Shown: positions 13,843 to 25,432 of the stretch, one piece after another
How the letters are laid out: the number at the start of each line of letters is the position of its first letter
How positions within the stretch are numbered: position 1 is the first letter of the stretch
Assembly (NCBI GenBank): GCA_963969595.1
Contig: OZ018415.1
Coordinates: 23,565,782 to 23,629,781 of the forward strand
Direction: 5' to 3'
Source of the DNA: Neckera pumila
Taxonomy: Eukaryota > Streptophyta > Bryopsida > Hypnales > Neckeraceae
DNA: 64,000 nucleotides
Notes under the pieces: generated by a model
What the model saw: the letters and a program-made list of their open reading frames with translations, nothing else
Told to the model about the DNA's origin: nothing
Database searches by the model: none
Translations under genes and position numbers: made by a program

Positions 13843-15244
13843 GGGGTACCATTCAAAATGGCATTTTTGCATTTGTAGGGAAGGAAGTTTTACATCTACC
13901 AACTTTGACAGCTTCTTGAGGGCTGAAAAATTGATCTTTGACCATGAAATTTTTGGCACGACATTGTCTTTATGTTAATTATATGTGTGCCAAATTTCAA
14001 GGCCAAAGATTTACACAAAAAAAGATATTTGAAATCTACCAACATGTGTAGCCATGAGAAAAATTTCATCACTATCAAATTTGACACCCTCCCAAGGACT
14101 GAAAAAAATTCTTTTCCCATAAATTTTTTGGGATAAGACCATCTATATGTTGATTACATGTGTAAAAAATTTCAAGACCAAAAGATACGATTAAAAAAAG
14201 ATATTCAAATCTACCCAACATGTATAGTTGTGAGAAACAATGAGGGAAACCATTTCACTGCTGCAAAATTTGACACCCTCCCTAGGGTTGAATAATTGTT
14301 AATTTACCTTGAAAATTTTGTCAAAGGATTACATCTATGTTGATAACATGTGTGCCAGATTTCAAGGCCAAGAAATTCACCCAAAAGAATGATAGTTAAA
14401 ATCTACCAACAAGTGTAACTATGAGAAACAATTTTAAGGTTGCCAACTTCAACACCCTCCCTTGGACTAATGTTTTTTTCTTAATTATGAAATTATTGGC
14501 ATAAGACCATCTCCTTGTTGATAAAATGTATACCAAATTTCAAGGCCAAAACTTTCACACAAAAAAAGATATTTGAAATCTACCAACATGTATAGTTGTG
14601 AGAATGATTTCTTACATCTATGTGAAACTTTACTCATAAAATGACACTATCCCAAAGGCTTATAAAATCATTATCACAAGTACACATGTGGTAAGAATTA
14701 GAACACCTTCTTTTGTGTGAATTTTTTGACCTTAAAATTTGGCACACATGTTATTTACATAGAGATGATGTTATGAAAAAAGTTTCATGGTAAATAAATA
14801 ATTTGTCATCCCTTTGGATAGTGTGGAAGATGATAGTAGTGAAATTGTTTCTTACAATGACATATGTTGGTAGATTTTGAATATCTTTTTTTGTATGAAT
14901 ATTTTGATCTTGAAATTTGTTATATATGTTATCAAATTAGAGATGATCTCATGCCAAAAATTTCATGGTAAAAAAAAAAATTCAACCCTCGGGAGGGTGT
15001 CAAAGTTGGCAGAAGTGAAAATTTTCTCACAGCTACACATGTTGGTAGATTTCAACTAACTTTTTTTGAGTAAATATTTTGGCCTTAAAATTTGGCACAC
15101 ATATAATTAACATAAATATGATATTGTGTCAAAAGTTTCATGGTGAAAGATCAAATTTTCAGACTTCACGAGGCTGTTAGAGTTAGTAGATGTGAAATTT
15201 CTATCCTTGCAAATGCAAAAACGCCATTTTAAATGGTACCCCAC
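13843..15244. repeat. Foldback element built of tandem ~180-bp units
   Basis: Outer arms start GGGGTACCATTCAAAATGGC at the left, and the same sequence, slightly diverged, occurs in reverse complement at the right end. Inside the left arm a unit of about 175-190 bp (ACCAACATGTGTAG ... TTTGACACCCTCCC) repeats about four times. From about 14.65 kb the same units appear in inverted orientation. The whole 1.4 kb could fold into one long hairpin. No coding content. Confidence 0.8.
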
Positions 15245-15246
15245 TA

Positions 15247-16110
15247 TACAGTATAGTTGGGTACTGTAAACTTACAACTAGCCAATTTGACCCATTTGCA
15301 ACTTTTTGTACAATGTGCAATATAATTGGTATATTTTGGTGAGCATAATTATCACGCAATCGTCACGCAATTCCAATCAAGTATACAAAATTTCAGTATC
15401 ATAAAAGCAAAATTCATTTTTGATGAATTTCTAAAGTCTATTTTTATGATTTTACATAATATTTTATTGAGAACAATTAGTGATGAATTTTTTTCATCCG
15501 ATTGCATAGATATGTAGAAAACATCTATATGCACATCTGCCATATTAAAAACATCCCATTAGGTAATCAAAATATGAGCTAAGAAGAGTTAAATATGAAG
15601 CGTTATTGAAATAGATATCTTTATATTTTAGCAAGATTTGGCTATCTGATCCTCACACTATAACTACTTTTGTACATTTCACCATGATGTTACAATCACG
15701 TTGCCAAAATCTTATTAAAATATAAAGATATCTATTTCACAAATTTTGGTCATATGACACTTCACATTTAACTCTTTCTAGCTCATATTCTTGTTACTTA
15801 ATGGGGTGTTTTTTAATACAAAAGATGTGCGTATGGATATTCCCTACATATCTATGCAATTGGATTAAAAAAATTCATCATCAATTGTTCTCAATAAAAT
15901 ATGTAAAATCATGAAAAGTAACTTTAGAAATTCACCAAAAATGGAATTTCTCTTTTTTGAAACCAAAATTTTGTATGCTTGATTAGAATTGCGTGAGGAT
16001 TGTGTGATGATTATGCAAGATGAAAATTTCCAATTCTTTTTTAATGCTATGCAAAAGTCTTTGAACGCTTCAAATCAACTGGTTGTAAGAATACTGTACC
16101 TGACTGTACA
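15247..16110. repeat. Second foldback element
   Basis: Terminal inverted repeats (left GGTACTGTAAACTTACAAC, right reverse complement GGTACAGTATTCTTACAAC) enclose two long inverted arms of roughly 300 bp (15348-15650 and 15700-16015). The arms share the words ATCCGATTGCATAGATATGT and ATAGATATCTTTATATTTTA in opposite orientation. It abuts the first foldback directly. Small open frames inside are antisense images of each other and not genes. Confidence 0.8.
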
Positions 16111-16258
16111 TGACAGTTCTGATCAGTTGTTAACATTGATCAAACAAGTAAGATACATTTTTTTAATTTTAGAGAATATTTGTGTCCCTTCTAATTTGCA
16201 ATCATGATTTGCTTACTTGCAATTATTGAGGATCTCAAACATCTAGCAAATTGACTAT

Positions 16259-16575
16259 CATTAGAAGAGATTTGAGGGCATTAGAGGGCTGTTTCAGGCC
16301 CGTTCCCAGATCTGGCCAGATCTATAAACAATTGGTATGGGTTGTCAGAATTTATTTTTTCAAAAAATAAATAAAAATAAAAATAAAAATAAAAATAAAA
16401 ATAAAAATAAAATTCTCTCCCAAATATCATTTCAGGCTATTTTTTTATTTTTTATTTTTTCGAAAATGACGTGGCACTTGTGCGACTACATCAGCCAGCA
16501 ACTTTCCTACGTGGGAACGCTGCGGGAACACAGGATAACTCGCGGGCTCTTGGAGGCCTCAAATCTCTTCTAATG
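16259..16575. mobile_element. 317-bp MITE with CATTAGAAG termini
   Basis: Terminal inverted repeats begin CATTAGAAGAGATTTGAGG at the left, and the right end reads CCTCAAATCTCTTCTAATG. The GC-rich subterminal parts surround an AAAAT microsatellite and a complementary TTTTTAT run, so the centre is also palindromic. No clear target duplication (flanks ...CTAT and ATAC...). Its first nine bases match the ends of the 16.9-kb segment at 33002-49941. Confidence 0.8.
16367..16411. repeat. (AAAAT)n microsatellite
   Basis: About eight copies of AAAAT/AAATA inside the 317-bp MITE. They produce a spurious Asn/Lys-repeat open frame. Confidence 0.9.
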
Positions 16576-17220
16576 ATACTGTAATTTTTGAAGGCATTTA
16601 CTTAATACATGTCCAATGGAAAAAGAATGCATGTGGGAAAAAAAAGGCTTGAAAGATATCACAATGGTTGGCATGAAAGACAAGCAACAAGTGATTTATT
16701 GCATTTCATCCTCATCTGATAGTACATTGCTTCCTTTTCAAATTAATTTCAGTGGCAAAACAAACTGTTGCTTGCCCCTGTCCAACAGTAAAATGGATTG
16801 CTGAGATTATAGATTTCATATCAATATGATAGAAAACCATTGGTCAAACCTAAAGACGTGTCAGCAATTTGTAAAATGCATTCTTATTCTATACTTTAAA
16901 GATATTGTAGGCAAAATGTTATTGCCAAAGAGCCAAAAAATGATCTGGCTAATTGATTGTTGATCCATGCACAAATCAGAAACATTTCTTTCATAGATGA
17001 AGAAAAAATATCCATGTATTTTTGTATGAGCGAATTACAAATTGAAATTACAACTTGCAAACCTCATTTACAAAGACCTTTGAAGTATACCTTTACAAAA
17101 ATTTTCAAGCAATGGTAAGCTTCATCAATACAAAAACAAATAGACGATCATTTTTTGATACTCATCTTGATCTTTGGATAAGCACACTATACAAGGAGTT
17201 GTGCACTTGGCTATTTGAAG

Positions 17221-17539
17221 CATTTGGAAAAATTTCAGCCCTTTAGAAGGCTGCTAAGGAATTGATTTATGGGACCCCTTTGGTGCAATTTCAAAATGAA
17301 TAAAAAAACATCTTTTCTTAAAAAATAAAAAGATTCAGAAAAAAAATATTAAAAAAAATAAAAAATACTAAAAAAATAAAAATTTGACGTGACACTACTA
17401 GTGTCGTGAGCATCCAATTTTAAAAAAAAAATTAATCTTAAAAAAAAAATAATAATTTTTTATTTTTATTTTGTTCCATAATTGCACCGGGCGGGTGCAG
17501 AACTCGCGGCCTTCTGGAGGGCTGAAATTTTTCATAATG
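17221..17539. mobile_element. 319-bp MITE related to the copy at 16259
   Basis: Inverted termini are CATTTGGAAAAATTTCAGCC at the left and, in reverse complement, CATTATGAAAAATTTCAGCC at the right. Length, A/T-rich palindromic core, a GACGTG(G/A)CACT word and GC-rich subterminal bases (CGGGCGGGTGCAGAACTCGC) match the 317-bp copy 1 kb away. The second member shows slightly diverged ends. Confidence 0.75.
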
Positions 17540-20283
17540 ACATGGAGAAGCTTAGAATCTCAAAAATACATGATGGTAAACAGTTGAAGTAAGTGTGGAA
17601 TGCTTAGATCATTTGACAAACAAAAGACATCAAATCAAATGCAAATTCCTCTTTATTTACAAGCCCAGATAATACTTGTAAAATCATTGGTGAAGATCAA
17701 CTTCACTTATAAGAGTTGTTTGAAGATAGTGATGTCTTTGGTATGATGGTTAACTTCTAAGTGCCATTGGCCTTTTGGGGTTTAAAAACACCATTGCTTT
17801 TGAAGTGTTATAGGTTTAAATGTCACTAAGATATAGATATTGCAACTTTAGAATCTAATAGTGTATATATTATAAATGACATGAATTAAATTTTGGAGTC
17901 ATTCGGCCAAATAGATTGCAATTACAATGTTTGAGTTTTGAAAAAGGATACTAAAATTTTTCTAACACATTGGAGGTGAACTTCAATTTCTAAACCTATT
18001 CAAATGCAAAAACTTTAAACTATAACTATAAAGTACTAAAAAACCGAAATATACATAATGATGAAAAAAATATCATTAAAATCTCATTGAATCTTCAAAA
18101 TTGCTTTGAAATGTCAAAGAATAGCAAAAAAAAGTTGCAAAAAACACATCTAAAACTCAACCTCCTACTACCAAAAGACATTCATAACTTCTTGGATTGA
18201 TATGAAAATTTAACTACACAAACTAGACTAATAAATGCAACTTTCTCCCAAAAGATTATTGGAAACAAATACTGTATAAAGAAAAAATAGAAGCATGCCA
18301 CTAAAGTTCATTGTAAATCAAAATGTCTGGCTTTTGAATTGCGAATTGTTCCCAAACATTTAGTTGTCACCTGATTTTCCGAATCTTTTTTGAAGATAGA
18401 AAAACTGCTAAACTTCCTGAAAATCTGATTTTTTTCAACAGGTGCCTGGAAAAAAAAGTTATGTCCAAATAAGCTTATAACAGGGGACAAGGGGCAGCAA
18501 AAAAAATTTGCAATTTTTTTTTTTCTAATTTTTTTAATTTGTAGATTATATTTTTGTCTATCAAGAAAGCTTTGATTCATTTCATTTGGATTTTTTATGA
18601 GAAAGTTATGGACAATCTTCATTTTCAAGCACTTAGAACATCTTTCTGAAAAAAATAATTTGTAGGATTCATTTCTGAATGCAATTTTTACAATTTACAA
18701 AAAAATAAAACTCCACAAGGTTTAGTTTTTTTGCTAGAACAATCTCATCATTGTAATTAGTGTTTTTTAATTCCATATAGAAGATATTAATATTTTAGAT
18801 TTTCCTTGTATCTCATACCTACTTCTACTTAACAATTTTTTTAATAATCAAAATTAAGTTTTTTTGGATTCTTTTTTTTTTGGATTCTTTTTTTTTTGGA
18901 TTCTCAACTCAATTCTCTATTGTAAATATTTAAAGCTCAAAACTTTGTAGTGCAAAAAATTTAAGTAAAAAATGTTCAAAATCATAAAACCTAGTCCGAC
19001 AATGGGCTGAAAATTTTATTTAATCCACTTTAAATGCAAATATCTTGCAATCTATGTGGTCAAAAATTCTAAAATATTTTCCAAATATTCTCATACTAGT
19101 TAGGTGTAAGATCCTATGGTTAGATGTGCCAAAAAAAAATTTCAATTTTTTTACTCTTTGTTATAAAAATGGCAATTTTGGATGTTTTTTGGCAGAAAAA
19201 AGGCCTTGGGCCTTTAGGGGTTAAATTCAAATATGGGATGCAAAATTTATAACACTTTGAATTGAACTTTTAAACTATATGGGGACCCTTAGGGCACTTA
19301 GAGGTTAAATGTATCGACAATCATACTTGAAATTTCAGGTAACTTTGATGAACTGGATTGAGTTTTTCTTTTCATGCATAAATGTGTTTCGTTTACTAAA
19401 TTTTCTTAAGTTTTTTTTAGATATTCAAAATTCGCAACAATTCTCTCAGATTTTCATTTTCTCAGATTTTCTGAAATAATTGTACCATTTTTCAGATTTT
19501 AGACACATTCCAATTTTCTCTAATTATTACGAAACTGACCTAAACTCAGGGTACAATGGAAAGGTCATCGTTACGAACTTCTCTAATTCATTTATGTTTT
19601 GCCAATTTTCGAGAACCTTCCCATCAATCCAGTACGGAATCCATCCCAAAATTCCTTCGGAATTACTTCCAAGCATTCCAATCTCATTCTGATAACCATC
19701 AAAATTAAACACCAAAACCAATCTTACACTGAAAATGGATCGGACCAGCATTAAAATGACAAGCCTTAGAAAACGATGTTATACTGTATTGATATATCTA
19801 TTAAAAATTCGATACCAAAACCATCGTTTAATTGACATTCGGTGTGGCTTCTGAAACAAGGTGGATACCCACCAATCATCGGAGCTTTGTATTTCTGATT
19901 TTCGTTTGACGGTGCTCACATCAACTTTACCGACTCGGTGAAACCTCTTCAATAACTGGGTAAATAGTTTCGTTCAAACAAAGCTGTAAGATCAAACATG
20001 TTCAATACAAGCTGAATGTGAGGGTCTGGATTTTCCAACCGATTTCAAAAGAACTGCGAGACAACATTTCAAGAAATATAAATACAATGAAAATATCGGA
20101 AATAAAAACCTCTCGATACAAGATGAGAAGAAACAAAACATCTCAATACAATGTATAAAACTTCAAATTTAATACCGTCAATATACAGGAGCAAGTTCCC
20201 ACTAGGAGCAGCATATCCAAGGTTCACATGCCTTTTTGGTGAAAAAAGGAGATGCTCCAACGGGGGTGATGTTCCTCAACCCA
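17540..20283. other. AT-rich intergenic DNA with a dispersed repeat copy
   Basis: No gene was found. About 18.3-19.2 kb holds words (GTGCCTGGAAAAAAAAGTTATG-like; CCTTTAGGGGTTAAAT) that recur in reverse orientation at about 40.29-40.65 kb, so this is a dispersed repeat family. Near 18850-18905 a T-run-plus-GGATTC unit is repeated three times in tandem. Confidence 0.5.
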
Positions 20284-20896
20284 TCAACCAATTGTAGGAC
20301 ATTTCACAACTTTCCGTTCATCGTTGACAAAAAGCCTCACGCGGTTTGTGTTGTAATCCATTGTTGTCATCATGCCCGATCCTACAATTTGCACATTCAA
20401 GTTGGGCCTCTCGGTCAATATGTGGGTCTTCGCTTCTTCGGCATCTCGCCCCACAAGATCTGGCCAGCGCCCATCTGCAGTCGACATCATAAGCAACAAG
20501 CACTTACAATTAAACCAAATGCAGAGAAATTGCACAGCAATGCATTTGAGAAATCCCAAAATACCATGAAATCCACTTCAAACTTCCATACACCTCCACT
20601 GCGTTAGCCCTATCCCCGAACCAGGATCCCTTCTAACATCACTCATCAAACCTTGTTTAGTAAAACCGCTACCCAGGTCGCATGAAGACACTAAATTGGA
20701 ATCCAGTAAATACGTCCTACAGCAAGAAACCCCGTCGTCATGCCGAATATTTCAAAAACAAAAAATGGTAAGCACATGTACTCAAAAATCACGTACCGAG
20801 GGCAGAGTGGATGCCAATTCGACCATGGTTCGCATCACCTCCGGCAAATGACGCCATGAGAACGATCAAAACGATCGAACACGCCACCGTCCGCAT
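20284..20896 (-). CDS. Secreted potato inhibitor I family serine protease inhibitor
   Basis: Two exons: 20797-20896 (ATG at 20896) and 20284-20474, joined in phase 1 at a GTACGT donor and a CTGCAG acceptor. The product is 96 residues. Residues 1 to about 22 form a signal peptide (MRTVACSIVLIVLMASFAGG), followed by a short spacer and the inhibitor domain: WPDLVGRDAEEAKTHIL, then the binding loop with TTMDYN, then NRVRLFV and a final PTIG. By alignment with the family the scissile bond is Met-Asp (P1 Met), which suits chymotrypsin-, subtilisin- or elastase-like targets. Secretion points to an apoplastic or vacuolar defence role. One Cys (KCPTIG) lies near the C-terminus and none lies elsewhere in the domain, so no internal disulfide is expected. 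Starting at an internal Met in exon 2 would give a cytosolic form, but the in-phase signal-peptide exon makes the spliced form more likely. Confidence 0.93.
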
Positions 20897-21660
20897 GGAG
20901 TCTGTTCAAAATCAACAATTTAGGAGAAACGGCCAGACCGACGAACAACACAAAACTAGCACACGTTCCACAGCACCCACATCAGACCTCATCCGCTCTA
21001 AGTTAGGGTTTGAAGCCCCGACCACAACCCAAATGACCAGAACCCCCACCCAATCCTCCAACCAACCACCAACCAAACTGAAGGCCCCGGGAACGGAAAC
21101 CACCTAGGACGCACACCAACGTGCGGAGAAGCCACAGAGACCGAAACAACCCAGGAAATCCGCCTGGAACCGAAATGGAAGCGGCAAAAGGAACAAAAGG
21201 AAGGAATGGACAAAGTAGAGAAGGCAATGAAACCTGCAAGGAAGTCGAATAGATGGCGATGCGAACAACGGCAACGGAGTCGACGACAATGGCTATAACT
21301 TTGGCAAAACGGGATGGCGATACAGAAAGGGACGAACACAACGCCACAGGTAGCAGGAGGAACTGCGTTTGGGGAAGCCAGGTAGAGAGGCGAAACCTGA
21401 GCATAAGCTTAGATTACGGGAAAAGAGATTCCAAGGCTATTGCGAGACGAGGACAGGCTCCCGAGGCCGCACAGCTGGACGGTCAAGATTTCTTTTCTTC
21501 CTTGCGGCACGGGCGGCGCAATCGGACGGTGTGCCACATGGACGAACGAACGAACGAACGAACGCGACGGGCAGTCTCCGTTCAGTGCTGGTAAGGAAGT
21601 TCGGTTAAGGCTGGCGTGCATCTCCAGTCAGAGACGTCACCCCGGACGCTACTGACCGGC
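20897..21660 (-). promoter_or_regulatory. GC-richer upstream region of the inhibitor gene
   Basis: The GC content rises abruptly between the inhibitor start codon and about 21.66 kb and falls again beyond it. Overlapping open frames on both strands (largest about 130 codons) have Ser/Leu/Phe-rich or Arg-rich compositions typical of shadow frames. I read it as promoter and leader of the minus-strand inhibitor gene. Confidence 0.4.
21540..21565. repeat. (GAAC)n microsatellite
   Basis: About five tandem copies of GAAC/CGAA upstream of the inhibitor gene. Confidence 0.85.
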
Positions 21661-21899
21661 ACTGCCTATAGTATCTGAATTTTTACCGGGTACACGTCAG
21701 GACAAAAATGTACACCATGGGTACATGAGGGAATTTGGATTGGGAGGAAATAGGGTGGATCACCTTACGCCTAAGAATGCCATTTTTTGAATTCTACCAA
21801 CTAATATTCTTCATTGGAATATGGATTTGAAGAAGTATGTGTTGCATGTTGATCCCAAAACTATCACAAAGCTTCAAGAGCAACTAAAGTTATATCCAT

Positions 21900-22645
21900 T
21901 ATTTACCTTAAATTAGACTCTTTGTTTGTTTTGTTTTACTTGTTACGGTGAGATCTCCTGGACCGTGCATCCCCAATCAAGTTCTTTGTACCATTGGAAA
22001 GCCCTCGGCAAGGAGGAGTACGTGGATTTGATTTCATGGCATTTGGACTTGCGGTGGGAAAGTTATTGAATTTCAAAGTTTTTACGAATTAGAAAAATAC
22101 CACAGTTTTATTATACTGTGGCAGCAACACAGGGCACACTAATCAATACCTTAAGCTAGGTTGTTTGTTTGTATTGTTTTGTTTGTTCCATTGAGATCTC
22201 ATGGACTGTGCATCTCCTAACCGTGTGCTTGGTACCATTGGAAAGTCCTCAACAAGGAGGGGTGCATGGGCTTTGTTTTGTGGTGTTCTGACTCAGAATG
22301 TAAAAGTTACTCAATTTTGCAATTTTGATGAATTTAAAAATTTAAAAATTACTTTTACTATTATTTTGGATGTGGCAATAGCACAAGGCACACTAGTCAA
22401 TACCTTAAATTAGATTGTTTGTTTTGTTTTATTTGCTACATTGAAATCTCTTGGATAATGCATCCTTGGCTGCGTTTTTAGTACCGTAAAAAATGCCCGG
22501 CAAAGATGGGTGTATGGTCTTCATTTGTAATGTTTGAACCTATAGTGTGAAAAATTCAAAAGTTTGAAGTTTGTACAGATTAAAAAATTAGAAAATTATT
22601 CTTACTTTTATTTTGATAGCAACAACAGCACAGGGCACACTAGCT
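21900..22645. repeat. Three diverged tandem copies of a ~245-bp unit
   Basis: Each unit runs from CCTTAA(A/G)(T/C)TAG..TTGTTTG through TGAGATCTC.TGGA, TGCATC and ACCATTGGAAAG to CACAGGGCACACTA. Starts lie near 21908, 22149 and 22403 (spacing 241 and 254). No protein is evident. Confidence 0.75.
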
Positions 22646-22649
22646 GGTA

Positions 22650-23450
22650 GGCTTGCATCCAAAATCACCCCTAGCTCAATTGCACCCTCTTGCATTCTAA
22701 TGTATAGGAAATCATGAAGGATTGCATTATGATTTTTTTCGTGTAGAATTGGATTTGGAAAGGTGGGAATTGGGTTGAATAGTCACTACCAAAAGAGAGT
22801 GTTGTTTTCAACACTTTAGCGTCAAAAAATGTCAAACTTGATATGTTCAAAAGATTGTAAAAAAAAGTGTCAAAAAGAATGTTGGAACAAGGGTCAAAAA
22901 GAATGTAAAAAAAAGTGTCAAATAAAACATTAGAAAAAGTGGCCAAAAAACAAAATGTATAAAATTTTGAATTTTCTTAGGCTATTTAGATTGCCCACTC
23001 TAGAATTTTAGGTTGAACAACCTTGCCGGGGAATGCTGGCATGTGAGCATGGAGCGGTGAGCGGTGAGCGGGAAGCGGGGATTGGTGAGCGGGGAGTGTC
23101 TGAAATGTGGAAGAAAAAAAAAAAGAGAAAAATTGATGAAAAAGTGGATGGAAGTTGATGAAAATGTGGGCAATTTTTGCTAGAATAAAATATAGAAATT
23201 GGGCTGAAGAAATAAAGAAAAGTGGATGGAGGAGTAGGATGAAAGTCTGGGAAAAAAATTGTTGAAAATGGATGGAGGAAATGGATGAAAGTCGTGGGAA
23301 TAATGGATGAATGTGTTTTGTAAAATGGATGGAAGTCATTCAAAAAATGGATGAAACTTGCTTGAGCGGTTTTGATGAAAGTAGGTGAAAATGGGCATAA
23401 CTGAATGAAAAGAGGGAGGACATGAAAGAGGAAGGATTCCCCCAAAAAAT
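22650..23450 (-). repeat. Dispersed repeat with GGATGAAAGT minisatellite (copy 1)
   Basis: It consists of GTCAAAAAGAATG-type repeats, then GGTGAGCGGTGAGCGGGAAG, then many imperfect copies of a TGGATGAAAGTNG word. The same order appears in reverse complement at 62.18-63.24 kb. The Phe/Ser/His-rich open frames on the minus strand are translations of the minisatellite. Confidence 0.7.
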
Positions 23451-25432
23451 ATTAAATAGCAACTTTTCTTCAAAGCCCGTTTACAAGGAGTTAATTTGCT
23501 TGTATGACCGTGGAGAGTTCCTACAACCGTACATTTAGGAATTAGGACACATATTCAAATTCACAATCAATTTTGACACTGCAACTTGTAAGGACAAAAC
23601 ATGAGATGGGTGATGTTTTGGTGCTACAAGAGGAGATTTTGGCCATGGCATAAGAGAATCATCCGAGTACTACTTCATCCATAAGAGGGTGAGACAAGCA
23701 AACAAAATTGAACTGAATGAATATAGTGAGAACATTGAAATTTGTAAGAAACTGGATGTGCATTGTTAATGTAGCGTGAAATAAAGCTAACAATTTGAGG
23801 AATTCGGTTTTGGAATATGGTCATCTTTTGCGGTTTGTACATCAATGTTGTGCTTAGTACAATGACAATGAAAGCCTGACGGTAAGGCTGTTACACCTCC
23901 AGTTTCTGTCATAGTGACTTAATGAAATTTTGGCAAAACTATGGCGTTCAATCTTAAAGAATCATTATTCGCTGCATTATCATTATATGCCCACTAGTTC
24001 ACCATCTTCTTGACATTCATTGTGCATCCCCTGCAGCAGACGACAAACTCATCCACTAAAACCAAAAACTTAATGAAGTTGTAGTTCAATGGACCAGAAT
24101 CTCACAAGCGCTTGTTCTGGTGGGCAAGAGAGCAAACAATTCACAAATTCAGAATTATTAATCGAGGAGTTTGTGGTCTGGCTGAAGAAAATGCATGATG
24201 AATGTCAGTAAGGTGTTGAGCGGGTTGGATAATGATTGTAGTACTCATGAGGAGAAAAAACAACTAAGTAGAGATGATATTGAACATTGCGGATGAGTAG
24301 AAGAGACAGTCACTAAAACCAATGTAAAATGAACTCTCCAAGAGTGCTATCAACTAGAGGCACTGAAATTACTATACCTATATCAACAATATGACAGTAG
24401 AAGTGGGATTCTGAAGCAAAATCCCCACTATCAGATATCTAAGATCCAAGTACTACAACACAAACATTATGACAACTACATGCATGCTATAACTCATAAG
24501 GGCGTCGAAGATAGCCTCATCCTCTGAAATCAACCGGAATGCCTGACATGTGGCATGGAGCGATAAGGTTGTCATAGATCGCCTAATCCTCTTAAAAAGC
24601 TACAACAACAGGACACGCAGCATAAAACCCTTAGAAAGATGCACCACGTGGCATCATATCCTAAGAATGAGATGACACTTGGCATCCAAGATAGGTTCCC
24701 CTCTTGAGAAGCCACTTCCAAGACGATATGTAGTAATACGAATTGGAGATCCTTATCCAAGACACATTATCAGTAATTGATGCATGCTGAAGAGACCATT
24801 GGCGTAAATAAGAAGACTCGGCTACAACTGAAGAGGCACCTAAAACCGTCAAAATAAGGAATTTAGCATAGGCATTGGAGGTTTAGGATCGTAAAATAAG
24901 GAATTCAACGTTGGTGGGGGAACTCTTCTTTCAAATAGTATTTTTTGACGTATTAGTGAGTGAAACTCATGAATATTAAAAAAATAAATAAAAGCATAGG
25001 TGGGTCTATGTAATGTCTATGATTCAGATGCAATTTTACAGTTGGAATATAAAAATGTTAGGGCACATTAATGAATGCTTATGGACAGATTTGGGGACAA
25101 TATATGGTCTACTACGTGTAAGTAGGCACATGGAGAAAATGGTGATATACTCTTAATCAAAAGGAAAATCATATTATTATAAACTGGCTCGTGAAAATCA
25201 AAGTACCTGAAAGGAAGCTCATGCGGAAGCAATACTATTATGAAGAAGGTACATAAACAATCAGATACAGAGCATGTCGAAGGAAAAAATCCATTACTGA
25301 GATTGCATCATCCAAGTCAAGAATACAGATAATTCAAATACAAATAATATAATTGAGCATCTGCATGGCAATCACGAAAATGTACTGATAGTAGTCATAG
25401 TAAAGCACGGTAATACTACAAAGACATTGGGT
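23451..25432. other. Intergenic, no gene recognised
   Basis: Mixed-composition DNA without an exon whose product I recognise. Between about 24.5 and 24.9 kb short open frames on the minus strand have no family resemblance. Confidence 0.45.

Noticed and set aside
20912..21608. Overlapping frames on both strands upstream of the inhibitor gene
   Set aside because: High GC lowers stop frequency. Composition is unlike protein and no domain is seen, so promoter/leader is the simpler reading.
22986..23445. Phe/His/Ser-rich open frames on the minus strand (similarly 62183-62554 plus)
   Set aside because: Translation of a TTCATCCA-type minisatellite.
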